From JAIEPT01 sp038217425 (GTDB lineage Bacteria; Planctomycetota; Planctomycetia; Gemmatales; Gemmataceae), in the NCBI GenBank assembly GCA_038217425.1, contig JBBQPM010000005.1, forward strand, positions 56,050 to 120,049: a stretch of 64,000 nt of DNA, written 5' to 3'. A program made the position numbers and the translations under genes. Positions 1 to 7,855 of the stretch are shown here, in pieces. The notes under the pieces are model-generated. The model had not been told where the DNA came from. It did no database searches and saw only the letters and a program-made list of their open reading frames with translations. Position 1 is the first letter of the stretch. Each line of letters begins with the position of its first letter.

Positions 1-2
1 GG

Positions 3-320
3 CCGACGCAGGCGGTCACGAGTTTCTGGATCGGCCTGGCCCAGGAGCACGGCCAGGCGGTACTCGGCATCCCGGGCGACGTGCCGATTCGCAACGTTTT
101 CGTCTACGGCGCCGACGCCCACATCCCGCTCAGCCAGCGCGTCGCCTTGTACGGCGAAGCGAACTTCATCACGCCCAACGACACCGGCACCGTGACCGCG
201 TTCCTGGGCCTGGTCTTTTACCCCGGCGGAAACGCCGCCAGCGCCGGCAGGAATCCCTTTGCCCCGGTGCTGCCGCTCGCCAACAATCCCAATTTCTCTT
301 TCGACGCCCGGCGCAATTGA
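3..320 (+). CDS. C-terminal end of a probable outer-membrane-like protein (partial)
   Basis: The reading frame is open from the first bases of the window, so the gene starts upstream and only the last 105 residues are visible. The segment alternates hydrophobic and polar residues in short strands (VALYGEANFIT, TVTAFLGLVFYPGG) and ends in a Pro/Asn-rich tail (NPFAPVLPLANN). This looks like the final strands of a planctomycete beta-barrel or porin-like envelope protein, but no catalytic motif is visible and the family is not certain. A GTG at 81 is an internal codon, since the coding pattern continues upstream of it. A palindromic repeat follows the stop and may end the transcript. Confidence 0.55.
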   Translation, partial: PTQAVTSFWIGLAQEHGQAVLGIPGDVPIRNVFVYGADAHIPLSQRVALYGEANFITPNDTGTVTAFLGLVFYPGGNAASAGRNPFAPVLPLANNPNFSFDARRN

Positions 321-323
321 AAC

Positions 324-395
324 AAGAGCCGCGACCGCAAGGGAGCGGTTGTCGCTTCGGGCACTTAAAGCCGCTCCCTAGCGGTCGCGGCTCTT
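324..395. repeat. palindromic intergenic repeat
   Basis: Two near-perfect 25-nt inverted arms at 324-348 and 371-395 (core GCGACCGC..GGGAGCGG) are separated by 22 nt. The element lies between convergent genes that end at 320 and 420, so it could act as a bidirectional transcription terminator. It has the look of the dispersed palindromic elements common in planctomycete intergenic regions. Confidence 0.8.
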
Positions 396-419
396 GAATC
401 CTTGATGAAGAATAACTTC

Positions 420-1121
420 CTACCAGCGACGGGGCGGGAAGACCAGGAAGAGGACATAAAGGACCAGGGCGAGAAAGATGACGCCGAAGATGATGCCGGA
501 AATGGCCATCAACCAGCCGGCGGCAGAGTTCTCGGCGGTGCGCAACAATTCGCGCTGTTGGCGCAGATCTTTCTCGAGCAAGGCGCGCATGTCGGCGGGG
601 ACGCCCAGCCAATCGAGCGACATGTGCCGCATCATGGGGAACCCGCCGAAGCGCACCGCTCCGCAGGCGAATTCCAGGCCCCACAGCGATCGCCGGCAAT
701 CGAGCCCCGCACGCGCCGCACTTTGCGCGAGCAGGTCGGGGACTTGATCGGGATCGCAATTGTAGATCGACGTTCGGCCCATGTGCAGCCAAATCGTGAC
801 CAGCACGAATGTGATCAGTACGACATAGTAGCTGTAATGCAGCGTGGCGAACGCAGTCCAGACGTAGAGATATTCGGGCTCGGTGAGGGCGACTGATTCG
901 CGTTCGAAGCGGTAGTGAATCAAGAGCGGGAAGATGCCGAGCAACATGCCGGAACAGCCCAGGAACAGTCCGACCGCGTCCCAGGCGCCGCTGACGATGA
1001 TGGGATCCTCACGACGATTGATGTTCGCCAAGACAAGACAGTACGCGCCAAATGGCAGGAGCAAAAGCAGAATCGATTCGGCGATCAAGGCGGCACTCCG
1101 AGATGATGCGGTCACCCACAT
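420..1121 (-). CDS. hypothetical multi-pass membrane protein
   Basis: A 233-residue protein not recognised as a named family. Four hydrophobic segments are visible: near residues 10-35 (ILLLLLPFGAYCLVL), 48-68 (VGLFLGCSGMLLGIFPLL), 88-112 (YYVVLITFVLVTIW) and close to the C-terminus (ISGIIFGVIFLALVLYVLFLV). A soluble stretch of about 90 residues between the third and fourth contains paired Cys residues. The ATG lies only 6 nt after the stop of the upstream PHP-domain gene, so the two are probably one transcript and may be translationally coupled; no clear Shine-Dalgarno sequence precedes this start. Function unknown. Confidence 0.7.
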   Translation of the reverse strand: MWVTASSRSAALIAESILLLLLPFGAYCLVLANINRREDPIIVSGAWDAVGLFLGCSGMLLGIFPLLIHYRFERESVALTEPEYLYVWTAFATLHYSYYVVLITFVLVTIWLHMGRTSIYNCDPDQVPDLLAQSAARAGLDCRRSLWGLEFACGAVRFGGFPMMRHMSLDWLGVPADMRALLEKDLRQQRELLRTAENSAAGWLMAISGIIFGVIFLALVLYVLFLVFPPRRW

Positions 1122-1127
1122 TATATA

Positions 1128-2447
1128 TTAGGGCGTCACGGGCTGAGTCCAGGCCATCTCGACGTCCCCCTTCTGAAACGGATTCGGATGCAGCTTGCTC
1201 GAAATGACTCGGGCCCGCACGTAGATCTCTTTCCCCGTAAACGTATACTCCGCCGATGTTCCCTCGGAAGATTGGGCCACAGTCCCGATCATCGGCGAGT
1301 AGATGCGCGAGACGGGGAGCAGGTTCCCCTTCTCGTCCTGGGCGGCCTTCGAATCGAGCGGCGCGTCGCGCTCGGCGGCGATGAACTCGATCCTGTACTT
1401 CACCCCCTCCTCGGGCTTCACTTGTACGATTATTTTCTTGCCGTCGCGGCGAACGTCGGCGAGCGAGACGCCGCTGGAGGCGTAGAAATCGCCTCGCTCC
1501 ATGGCATCTACCAAGCTTTCCGAGGTGAGGTGATGGGCTCGAACCATGATCCAACCGCGTCCCGGATTGGGCTTGCCCGCGCCGTAAACGTGGTAGTTGT
1601 GCGCGTCGTCGGTCGCCAGGCCGTAGACGATCGGCAGCTTGCGATTGGAGAGTCGCAGCGCCAGAGCGATGTCCCACATGCGTTCGGTGTTGGGATGGGT
1701 GTCGTCGCCGTAGTTCTTGACGCCGGGATGGCCGTTGAAGACCTCGAAATATTTGAGTTCGTCGGCGAGCATGTCCTCGACGTTCACGCCCCACTGCCAG
1801 TTGGGATGGTTGAGGAAGGCGAGGATGCGGTAGCCGGTCTTGGTCCGCTGCTCCTGGATTTGACGCAGATTGACGGCAATGGTCTCGCGAACGCTGGATC
1901 CGTCGAGCGGCAGAATCGGGTTGCGGACATTGATGGCGTTGATGTGCACGGGATTCTTGGCGAACTTGTGCGTGACCTCTTCGCCCTGCACGAGCAGGAA
2001 CTTGCCCGGTTCGTCGAGGAGGCTGCGAAACTCGCTGAGCGGCTTGAGCCGGACTTGATCGACTGGCTTCATGTCTTTGTCGACGCCTTTGCGCTGTTCG
2101 ACCCAGAAATCGCCGAAGCGAGCGCGGTATTTTTCCAGGGCGAGGACGCGCGGGCCGGGTTTGAGGTCGGTCCAGCGCTGGCCTTCGGAGAGGACGTTGT
2201 GATCCGACAGGCAGAGGAAGTGGTAGCCGTGGGTCTTGTACCAGTCGGCGATCATTTCGGGGAAGTCGTCGCCGTCGCTCCAGAGCGAGTGGGTGTGGAG
2301 GTTGCCTTTCCAGAACGTGGGCCCGGCAGGCGGCGGCACGGCGGGAGTCGAGTTTTGCAGCGGAGCGGCGTGTTGCCACTGGAGCGCCGCCAGGAACGTG
2401 ATGCCAACGACGACGAGGAGCGCGAAGGCGCGGGCGTTGCGGGACAT
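1128..2447 (-). CDS. PHP-domain metal-dependent phosphoesterase, membrane-anchored or secreted
   Basis: 439 residues. Residues about 7-25 form a signal peptide or anchor (FALLVVVGITFLAAL), followed by a Pro-rich linker. The PHP (polymerase and histidinol phosphatase) signature starts near residue 48: GNLHTHSLWSDGDDFPEM with the metal-binding HTH, then FLCLSDHNVL, a later glutamate in QGEEVTH and NHPNWQWG. The fold binds two or three metal ions and hydrolyses phosphoester bonds; the substrate here is unknown. The tail beyond about residue 320 is beta-rich. It lies downstream of folD with a palindromic repeat between them, and upstream of a membrane protein in the same direction. Confidence 0.8.
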   Translation of the reverse strand: MSRNARAFALLVVVGITFLAALQWQHAAPLQNSTPAVPPPAGPTFWKGNLHTHSLWSDGDDFPEMIADWYKTHGYHFLCLSDHNVLSEGQRWTDLKPGPRVLALEKYRARFGDFWVEQRKGVDKDMKPVDQVRLKPLSEFRSLLDEPGKFLLVQGEEVTHKFAKNPVHINAINVRNPILPLDGSSVRETIAVNLRQIQEQRTKTGYRILAFLNHPNWQWGVNVEDMLADELKYFEVFNGHPGVKNYGDDTHPNTERMWDIALALRLSNRKLPIVYGLATDDAHNYHVYGAGKPNPGRGWIMVRAHHLTSESLVDAMERGDFYASSGVSLADVRRDGKKIIVQVKPEEGVKYRIEFIAAERDAPLDSKAAQDEKGNLLPVSRIYSPMIGTVAQSSEGTSAEYTFTGKEIYVRARVISSKLHPNPFQKGDVEMAWTQPVTP

Positions 2448-2468
2448 AAGAAGTAACCCTTATTTGAG

Positions 2469-2540
2469 GTTTAGCCGTCGCGTCCTCGCGGCGCGGCAAG
2501 CGGGCTTGTACGCCGCGCCGCGAGGACGCGGCGGCTAAAC
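2469..2540. repeat. palindromic repeat (GTTTAGCC family, copy 1)
   Basis: Inverted arms at 2469-2496 and 2513-2540 share the core GTTTAGCC.GCGC..CTCGCGGCGCGG. A second copy with the same arms is at 34557-34653. The right arm overlaps the last codon and stop codon of folD: the repeat edge supplies the Val-TAG end of that gene. Confidence 0.85.
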
Positions 2541-3380
2541 TGCGCGTTTCGCGGATTGCAGTGTGTTGGACAGCAACATGGTGATGGTCATGGGCCCCAT
2601 GCCGCCCGGGACCGGCGTCAGCGCGGACGCGACTTCTTTGACGCCGTCGAAATCGACGTCGCCCACGAGCTTGCCATCGGAGCCGCGATTGATGCCCACA
2701 TCGACGACGACGGCGCCAGGCTTTACCATGTCGGCCTTGAGAAACTTCGCCTGACCGATCGCCACCACGACGATGTCCGCCAACCGCGTCAGGGCGCCGA
2801 TATCCTTCGTGCGGCTATGGCACACCGTCACCGTCGCGTCGGCGCCGGCCATTTTCTGCATGAGAATGAGCGCCAGCGGCTTGCCGACGATGTTGCTTCG
2901 GCCCACGATGACGACGTGTTTCCCCGCGATCGGAATGCCGTAACGCATCAGGATCTGTTGCACCCCCAACGGCGTGCAGGCCAGGAAACGCGGCTGACCG
3001 GCGGTGAGCAGACCCAGGTTCAGCGGCCCGAAACCGTCGACGTCCTTCTCGGGAGCCACGGCCTGGATGATCGCCAGCTCTTCGATCTGTTGGGGGAGCG
3101 GCAGTTGCACGAGGATGCCGTGCACGAGCGGATCGGCATTGAGTCGGGCAATGAGGTCCAGCAGTTGAGTTTGCGTAGCGTCCGCGGGGAGTTCGTGCAG
3201 CCAGCTTGCCATGCCGACGTTTTCGCAGGCTTTGCGCTTGTTGCGAACGTAGACCTGGCTGGCAGGATTTTCGCCGACGAGGACGGCCGCCAAACCGGGC
3301 TTGAGGCCCGTGCGGGCGATCTCGTCGGCGATCTCCTTCTGCATGGTCTGAGCGAGCGTTTTGCCGTCGAGCAGGAGCAT
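2535..3380 (-). CDS. folD: Bifunctional methylenetetrahydrofolate dehydrogenase / methenyltetrahydrofolate cyclohydrolase
   Basis: 281 residues, normal for FolD. The enzyme oxidises 5,10-methylene-THF with NADP and hydrolyses methenyl-THF to 10-formyl-THF in the cytosol, feeding purine and formylmethionine synthesis. Visible signatures are the folate-site segment SQVYVRNKRKACENVGM with the catalytic lysine, HGILVQLPLPQQI, PEKDVDGFGPLNLG, and the Rossmann motif VVIVGRSNIVGKPLA near residue 160, followed by TVCHSRTKD and the C-terminal TPVPGGMGPMT. The stop codon lies inside a palindromic repeat, so the extreme C-terminus may have been reset by insertion of that repeat. It is separated from the upstream WD40 gene by another palindrome. 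Confidence 0.97.
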   Translation of the reverse strand: MLLLDGKTLAQTMQKEIADEIARTGLKPGLAAVLVGENPASQVYVRNKRKACENVGMASWLHELPADATQTQLLDLIARLNADPLVHGILVQLPLPQQIEELAIIQAVAPEKDVDGFGPLNLGLLTAGQPRFLACTPLGVQQILMRYGIPIAGKHVVIVGRSNIVGKPLALILMQKMAGADATVTVCHSRTKDIGALTRLADIVVVAIGQAKFLKADMVKPGAVVVDVGINRGSDGKLVGDVDFDGVKEVASALTPVPGGMGPMTITMLLSNTLQSAKRAV

Positions 3381-3395
3381 GGGAATCTCTCTCGA

Positions 3396-3472
3396 GGCGA
3401 GCCAGGTCGCGTAAGCGCCTGGAGTAAGCGTCCGTGTGCATCACTCCAGGCGCTTACGCGTCCTGGCTCGCC
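3396..3472. repeat. palindromic intergenic repeat
   Basis: Arms at 3396-3425 and 3443-3472 (core GCGAGCCAGG..GCGTAAGCGCC) form a near-perfect 30-nt inverted repeat. It fills nearly all the space between the stop of the WD40 gene (3481) and the folD start (3380). It could terminate the upstream transcript, in which case folD needs its own promoter within a very short gap. Confidence 0.8.
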
Positions 3473-3480
3473 AATTATGT

Positions 3481-4641
3481 TTACTTCACGTCCCAAATTT
3501 TGATGAGCCCATCGGCGCCGCCGGAGACCAGGCGCTTGCCGTCGACGCTGAAGGCCACGCTGGTGACCGTGCCGTTGTGCGCCTTGATGAGCTGCACTTC
3601 TTTGCCGTCGCTGACGTTGAGGATGTGGATCGTCTTGCCCCAGGTGCCGACCGCGAGTTTGCTGCCGTCCTTGCTGACGTCGAAGCCCCAGATGCCGTCG
3701 GCGACCTTGAACTCCTGAAGTTGCTTGCCCGCCAGGTCGAGGATCTTGATCTCGCCTTCGAGATTGGCGGCGATGACCTTCTTGCTGTCCTTGGTGAAGG
3801 CGACGTGCGTGAACTCCCGGCCCGCGATTTTCGTGACGATCTCCTTCTTGGTCTTGTCGTCGACCTTCTTTTCCGTTTTTTCGATCTTGAAGGCGCCGAG
3901 TTCTTTGCCGCTGGCCGCGTCCCAGATCTTGACCGATCCGTCATGGCTCCCGGTGGCGACATGCTTGCCGTCGCTGCTGAATGCGGCCGAGTAGACGGTG
4001 CCAGTATGTCCCTTGAGGTTCTGCGTTTCCTTGGCCGCGGCCAAGTCCCAGATCTTGGCAGTGCCGTCTTCGCTGGCGCTCACGAGATACTTGCCGTCCG
4101 CGGAGATGCTGACGCTTTGAATCGTCTGTTCGTGTCCCTTGATCGACTTGCTCGCCTTGTCGCTTTTGCCGTCCCAGAATTTGATCTCGCCTTCCCAGGC
4201 CTTCTTCTCCTTGTTGAACTTACCGTCGGCGGAGAGGATCTGATCCTTGTGTACCGCCAATGCGAAAAACTCGCCCGCTCCCTTGAACGTCGCGACGTCT
4301 TTCTTGGCGCCCAGATCCCAGACGCGCAACGTGCGGTCCTTGCCGGCGGAGATGACGCCCTTGCCGTCGGCGGAGAACAGCACGCCGGTCACGAAGCTGG
4401 TGTGCCCCTTGAGCTCGACCTTGGGGACGTCGGGAACAAAGGGTTCGGGCTTCTTTTCTTCGACCTTGGTCTCGGTCTTCTTCTCCTCGGTCTTCTTCTC
4501 TTCGACTTTCTTCTCCTCGACCTTCTTTTTCTTCTTCTTGTCCGCGCCAGTCTGAGCATCGGCGGGGGAGAGGCCCAGGAGCAGACCGACGGTTAAGATG
4601 CTGATAAAAGGGAGCAAAAGACGCGACACGACGGCGTTCAT
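3481..4641 (-). CDS. secreted WD40-repeat protein
   Basis: 386 residues from the ATG at 4641, chosen over an in-frame ATG at 4671 because GAGGA lies about 9 nt upstream and the product then begins with a clean signal peptide (VSRLLLPFISILTVGLLLG..ADAQ). A strongly charged Lys/Glu linker of about 40 residues follows, then about seven WD40 repeats, recognisable by GH..TV/FV..V.FS.DGK and KIWD endings (TLRVWDL, AKIWDLAA, VKIWDAA, LIKIWDVK). The predicted fold is one beta-propeller acting as a protein-interaction scaffold outside the cytoplasm. The partner is unknown; no enzyme domain is present. Confidence 0.85.
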   Translation of the reverse strand: MNAVVSRLLLPFISILTVGLLLGLSPADAQTGADKKKKKKVEEKKVEEKKTEEKKTETKVEEKKPEPFVPDVPKVELKGHTSFVTGVLFSADGKGVISAGKDRTLRVWDLGAKKDVATFKGAGEFFALAVHKDQILSADGKFNKEKKAWEGEIKFWDGKSDKASKSIKGHEQTIQSVSISADGKYLVSASEDGTAKIWDLAAAKETQNLKGHTGTVYSAAFSSDGKHVATGSHDGSVKIWDAASGKELGAFKIEKTEKKVDDKTKKEIVTKIAGREFTHVAFTKDSKKVIAANLEGEIKILDLAGKQLQEFKVADGIWGFDVSKDGSKLAVGTWGKTIHILNVSDGKEVQLIKAHNGTVTSVAFSVDGKRLVSGGADGLIKIWDVK

Positions 4642-4739
4642 GACACACATCCTCGGAAAGTTGGCGATCATCTGGTAGAGGAGATTGTCGCAGGACGTGC
4701 GGCAAGGTCAAGTGCCGAGCGGAGATTTGGAGCGGGCGC

Positions 4740-5090
4740 TCAAGGTTTGGCAGGCGGGATCAGGCTGCGGAGAACGTATTCGGCATATTCAATCGCCACC
4801 GTCAGCATTACGCCTGGATCGTCGCTCAGTTCTGGATCGTAATCACATTCGTTTCGCAATGCGCGAAGCCGATCGAGACAGGTCGAAGTTTTTGCGCGTC
4901 GCTTACGCGCGAGATGAGCGCGCAAACGGCCATGGTCGTCGGCGGTTTCGAGCGGAATAAACTCCAAGTAGTTTGCCGCGTACTGATGGGCGACTCCAAA
5001 TGCCGCGTAATATGCACGGCTGATGCCTGCGCGTTGCAAGGATTCAGGAACGACGCCCGGAATCGAATGCGCTCCAAGCCAGCGAGCCAA
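4740..5090 (-). CDS. HEPN-domain protein with a damaged N-terminal start
   Basis: The helical core ISRAYYAAFGVAHQYAANYL and the later LRALRNECDYDP resemble HEPN domains, often found in toxin or RNase modules. The only usable start is TTG at 5090, giving 116 residues. Yet the frame upstream stays open to about 5150 and reads NFKAFDWREYLALARWL, which looks like the true N-terminus of this family, with no ATG, GTG or TTG at its head. Either the original start has been lost or a rare start is used. The gene directly upstream is interrupted by a stop codon, so the pair looks like a decaying two-gene module. HEPN assignment is from motif recall only. Confidence 0.55.
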   Translation of the reverse strand: MARWLGAHSIPGVVPESLQRAGISRAYYAAFGVAHQYAANYLEFIPLETADDHGRLRAHLARKRRAKTSTCLDRLRALRNECDYDPELSDDPGVMLTVAIEYAEYVLRSLIPPAKP

Positions 5091-5124
5091 CGCGAGGTAT
5101 TCGCGCCAATCGAATGCCTTGAAG

Positions 5125-5508
5125 TTAACGACTCCGTTTGCTCCGAATATTCACCAGAATCCATCCGGAGACTTCCGACATTTCACGATAAATTGATTCG
5201 GTCGCAATATCGGCTCTGTCCAAAACAACGACATCGATCGTTGCCTGGCTTACATAAAGAACCAGATATACGTCGACGATCTACGGATCGCGGTACACTG
5301 TGAAGACTAACTCGGCATCCGCCCCTAATTCAGTGCGGACCGCAGCGCAAATTCTTCCGCAGTACGGCAGAATCTCAGGAAACTCGGCGAGGTAGGCCTG
5401 TACCTCGTCGTTCCGCTCGAGGCGTACGTTCGATTTCGCGAGCCCTTCCTGAAGTATGGAAAGGGCCGATTCCTCGTGAACGGGGCTCGAAACACTCGAG
5501 ATCTGCAC
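5125..5508 (-). pseudogene. Small partner gene of the HEPN protein, interrupted by an in-frame TAG
   Basis: From GTG at 5508 the frame codes 75 residues ending FTVYRDP, then meets TAG at 5283-5281. Past the stop the same frame continues with protein-like sequence (IVDVYLVLYVSQ, SGWILVNIRS) to a TAA at 5127-5125. The join reads YRDP-stop-IVDVYLVLYV; related planctomycete proteins, as I recall them, have a Glu at that place, so a single GAG-to-TAG change would explain it. The whole 127-residue product would sit just upstream of the HEPN gene, as expected for a co-transcribed partner (antitoxin-like). Called a pseudogene because both members of the pair are damaged. Confidence 0.6.
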
Positions 5509-5584
5509 GGTTGAAATGACATCGCTCCTGCAAAAACATTGCGGTTCGCGGCGCCTTCAACTTACGGCTCGAACCGGCGTCGCG

Positions 5585-6421
5585 TCAATCGCTTTGCAGG
5601 TTCTCGCTGAGCTTGCTCAGCGCTTCACTTTCGATCTGGCGGACGCGCTCGCGCGTCAGGCCCAGGCTCTCGCCGATCTCCTTCAGCGTCTTGGGCTCTT
5701 CGTCGTCCAGGCCGAACCGCATGCGCAGGACCGTCGCCTCGCGCTTGTCCATCTTGTCGAGCAACTCCAGCACGTGCTTGAGATCGTCCGACTCCACAAG
5801 CTCCATGTCGGGCGAGCGCGAATTGCTGTCCATGACCATTTCATCGAGCGACCAACCCGATTCGGTCTGCTCCGTCTGCGGCGTGGAGTTGTAGACGCGG
5901 ATCGCTTTCTTGATGATCGAGAGCTTCTTCTTGGGCAAATCCAGGCTCTTGGCGATCTCCTCATGCGTCGGCGGTCGGCCCAACTCGTCCTGCAGCTTTG
6001 CCGTCGCCCGGCGCCATTTGGCGAGGAGCTCGACCATGTACGCAGGGATGCGAATCGTCTTTGCGGTATTGACCAGAGCCCGCTTGATCGACTGCTTGAT
6101 CCAGTAACTGGCGTACGTGGAAAATCGCGTGTTCATCGCCGGGTCAAACCCTTCGACGGCGCGGAGTAGACCGAGGTTGCCTTCCTCGATGAGATCCTGA
6201 AGGCCCAGGCCCTTACCGGTATAACTGCGGGCGATGTTGACCACCAGACGAAGATTGGCGCGGACCATGCGATCGCGCGCTTCGCTGTCGCCGTCCTCGA
6301 TCAGTCGCGCAAGGCGTTTCTCTTCGTCCGCATTGAGCAACGGCGTTTCGTTGATTTCACGGAGGTAAGTTTCGAGCGGCGACTGCACCGCTCCGCTGCG
6401 CGCTCTACGGGGTCGATTCAT
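5585..6421 (-). CDS. RNA polymerase sigma factor, RpoD/SigA family (short group 2 type)
   Basis: 278 residues, much shorter than a housekeeping sigma because region 1.1 and the non-conserved insert are missing. Region 1.2 is SPLETYLREINETPLL, region 2 carries LRLVVNIARSYTGKGL, LQDLIEEGNLGLLRAVE and RFSTYASYWIKQSI, region 3 follows with PTHEEIAKSL, and region 4 has the promoter-recognition helix TLKEIGESLGLTRERVRQIE. It directs core RNA polymerase to -35/-10 promoters in the cytoplasm. The gene stands alone and has a recognisable promoter at 6495-6524. It may be an alternative or stress sigma factor; the regulon cannot be read here. Confidence 0.93.
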   Translation of the reverse strand: MNRPRRARSGAVQSPLETYLREINETPLLNADEEKRLARLIEDGDSEARDRMVRANLRLVVNIARSYTGKGLGLQDLIEEGNLGLLRAVEGFDPAMNTRFSTYASYWIKQSIKRALVNTAKTIRIPAYMVELLAKWRRATAKLQDELGRPPTHEEIAKSLDLPKKKLSIIKKAIRVYNSTPQTEQTESGWSLDEMVMDSNSRSPDMELVESDDLKHVLELLDKMDKREATVLRMRFGLDDEEPKTLKEIGESLGLTRERVRQIESEALSKLSENLQSD

Positions 6422-6494
6422 GGGTGTATACCAGTTGAGGGAAAATTCCCAGGACCGCCAAGCCCTCCATGAAGGGTTCGCTGAGCTTCAGCTA

Positions 6495-6524
6495 ATTGTA
6501 TGCCAGGCGCGCAAACTCCGTCAA
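6495..6524 (-). promoter_or_regulatory. sigma-70-type promoter of the sigma factor gene
   Basis: On the minus strand, TTGACG (6524-6519), an 18-nt spacer and TACAAT (6500-6495) give a near-consensus promoter about 74 nt upstream of the sigma factor ATG at 6421. Confidence 0.6.
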
Positions 6525-6808
6525 AGTTTTCCTGGCTGGATAGGAAACTTGGAGGAGATGGTACGCGCCCGCTTCGCCGAGGGCTCGGACCCTTCTCGGA
6601 CTGGAGAGGAAACCTCTACGTCCTGTTTCGGTCTTCACAAGTGGTATCGTCGCGGCTCTTACTTGAACTGCAGATTGCAAGTCGGGTATGAAGAAAGGGA
6701 CGAATTTTCGCCTGGCAGCTTGGGTGCAATCGGTGCGACCGGACCTCACGATTCGAGTCAGCAGCGCGAGCAAGGGTGATAGCCTCCTCGCGCGCTGCGG
6801 GCTCGAAC
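6525..6808. other. intergenic region without a supported gene
   Basis: Between the sigma factor promoter and the end of cysA. An open frame on the minus strand (6773-6492) runs through the promoter and lacks coding character. Imperfect inverted arms GCAGCGCGAG and CTCGCGCGCTGC around 6762-6798 just beyond the cysA stop could fold at the end of the cys transcript, but there is no T-tract. Confidence 0.4.
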
Positions 6809-7855
6809 TCAGATCGCGTAGTCGGTCGCCGACTCGCTGGGGAAAATCTTGATCTCCTTAGGCTGCACGAAAACCTGTTCGCCGGTTTTCAAATTCAATT
6901 CTTGAAATCGGTCCTGCGACAACACCACCTCGACCGCGCGATTCTCTTCGATCAAGTTCAACTCCACGCGCACCTGGTAGCCCGCTGAGAAAATGCGGTC
7001 GATTCGGCCCGCCCAGTTGGTACGACGCGTCTCGTTCCGCTCACGTGACAAATCGAGCTGATGCGGCCGAACGTAGCCGATCGGTCCCTTGGCCGACGAG
7101 TCCGACACGACCACCTGGCCCTCCTCCATTCGGGCGTGAAACAGGTTGACCTGCCCAAGGAAACGCATCACGAACGCATTCGCGGGATGATGGTACACCT
7201 CCTCGGGCGTACCGACCTGCTCGACTTTGCCCTGGCTCATGACCACGATCTGGTCGGCGAGTTCCAGCGCCTCCTCCTGGTCGTGCGTCACGAAGACGCT
7301 GGTGACGTGGATCTCGTGATGGAGCCGGCGCAGCCAATCGCGCAGCTCCTTGCGGACCTTGGCGTCGAGGGCGCCGAAGGGTTCGTCGAGCAAGAGCACC
7401 TTGGGCCGCGACGCCAACGCTCGCGCCAGGGCAACGCGCTGGCGCTGGCCGCCGGAAAGCTGCGAGGGGAAGCGGTCGCCGATACTGTCGAGTTGGATGA
7501 GCTTGAGGAGTTCGCCCACGCGGGCGCGGATCTCCTGCTTGGGGGCGCCGCGCATTTTGAGGGCGAAACCGATATTGTCGGCCACCGTCATGTGGCGGAA
7601 AAGCGCGTAGTGCTGAAAGACGAAGCCGATGTTGCGGTCGCGGATGGCGAGGAGGCTGGCGTCTTCCTCGCCCAGCGCGACGGTTCCAGTGTCGGCGGAC
7701 TCCAGGCCGGCGATGATGCGCAGGAGCGTGGTCTTGCCGGAACCCGACGGGCCGAGAAGTGCGACGAGGCTGCCGCTGGGGATGTCGAGGTTGATGTCGG
7801 CGAGGGCCGTGTGGTTGCCGAACTGTTTGTTGACGTTGCGAATGGTGATGCTCAT
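6809..7855 (-). CDS. cysA: Sulfate/thiosulfate ABC transporter ATP-binding protein
   Basis: 348 residues from the ATG at 7855, which overlaps the cysW stop by 4 nt; the frame is open further upstream but that part is out-of-frame shadow of cysW. Walker A is LLGPSGSGKTTLLR, the Q-loop GFVFQHYALF, the ABC signature SQLSGGQRQRVALARAL, Walker B VLLLDEPFGALD and the switch His in VFVTHDQEEA. The C-terminal 100 residues form the regulatory beta domain typical of CysA. It powers sulfate import with CysT, CysW and the binding protein encoded just upstream. Last gene of the operon. Confidence 0.96.
   Translation of the reverse strand: MSITIRNVNKQFGNHTALADINLDIPSGSLVALLGPSGSGKTTLLRIIAGLESADTGTVALGEEDASLLAIRDRNIGFVFQHYALFRHMTVADNIGFALKMRGAPKQEIRARVGELLKLIQLDSIGDRFPSQLSGGQRQRVALARALASRPKVLLLDEPFGALDAKVRKELRDWLRRLHHEIHVTSVFVTHDQEEALELADQIVVMSQGKVEQVGTPEEVYHHPANAFVMRFLGQVNLFHARMEEGQVVVSDSSAKGPIGYVRPHQLDLSRERNETRRTNWAGRIDRIFSAGYQVRVELNLIEENRAVEVVLSQDRFQELNLKTGEQVFVQPKEIKIFPSESATDYAI

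Noticed and set aside
5281..5283. TAG in the HEPN partner gene as a pyrrolysine or other recoded codon
   Set aside because: There is no sign of pyrrolysine use; the neighbouring HEPN gene is also damaged, so decay is simpler.
6492..6773. 93-codon open frame upstream of the sigma factor
   Set aside because: It overlaps the sigma factor promoter and lacks coding character or ribosome binding site.
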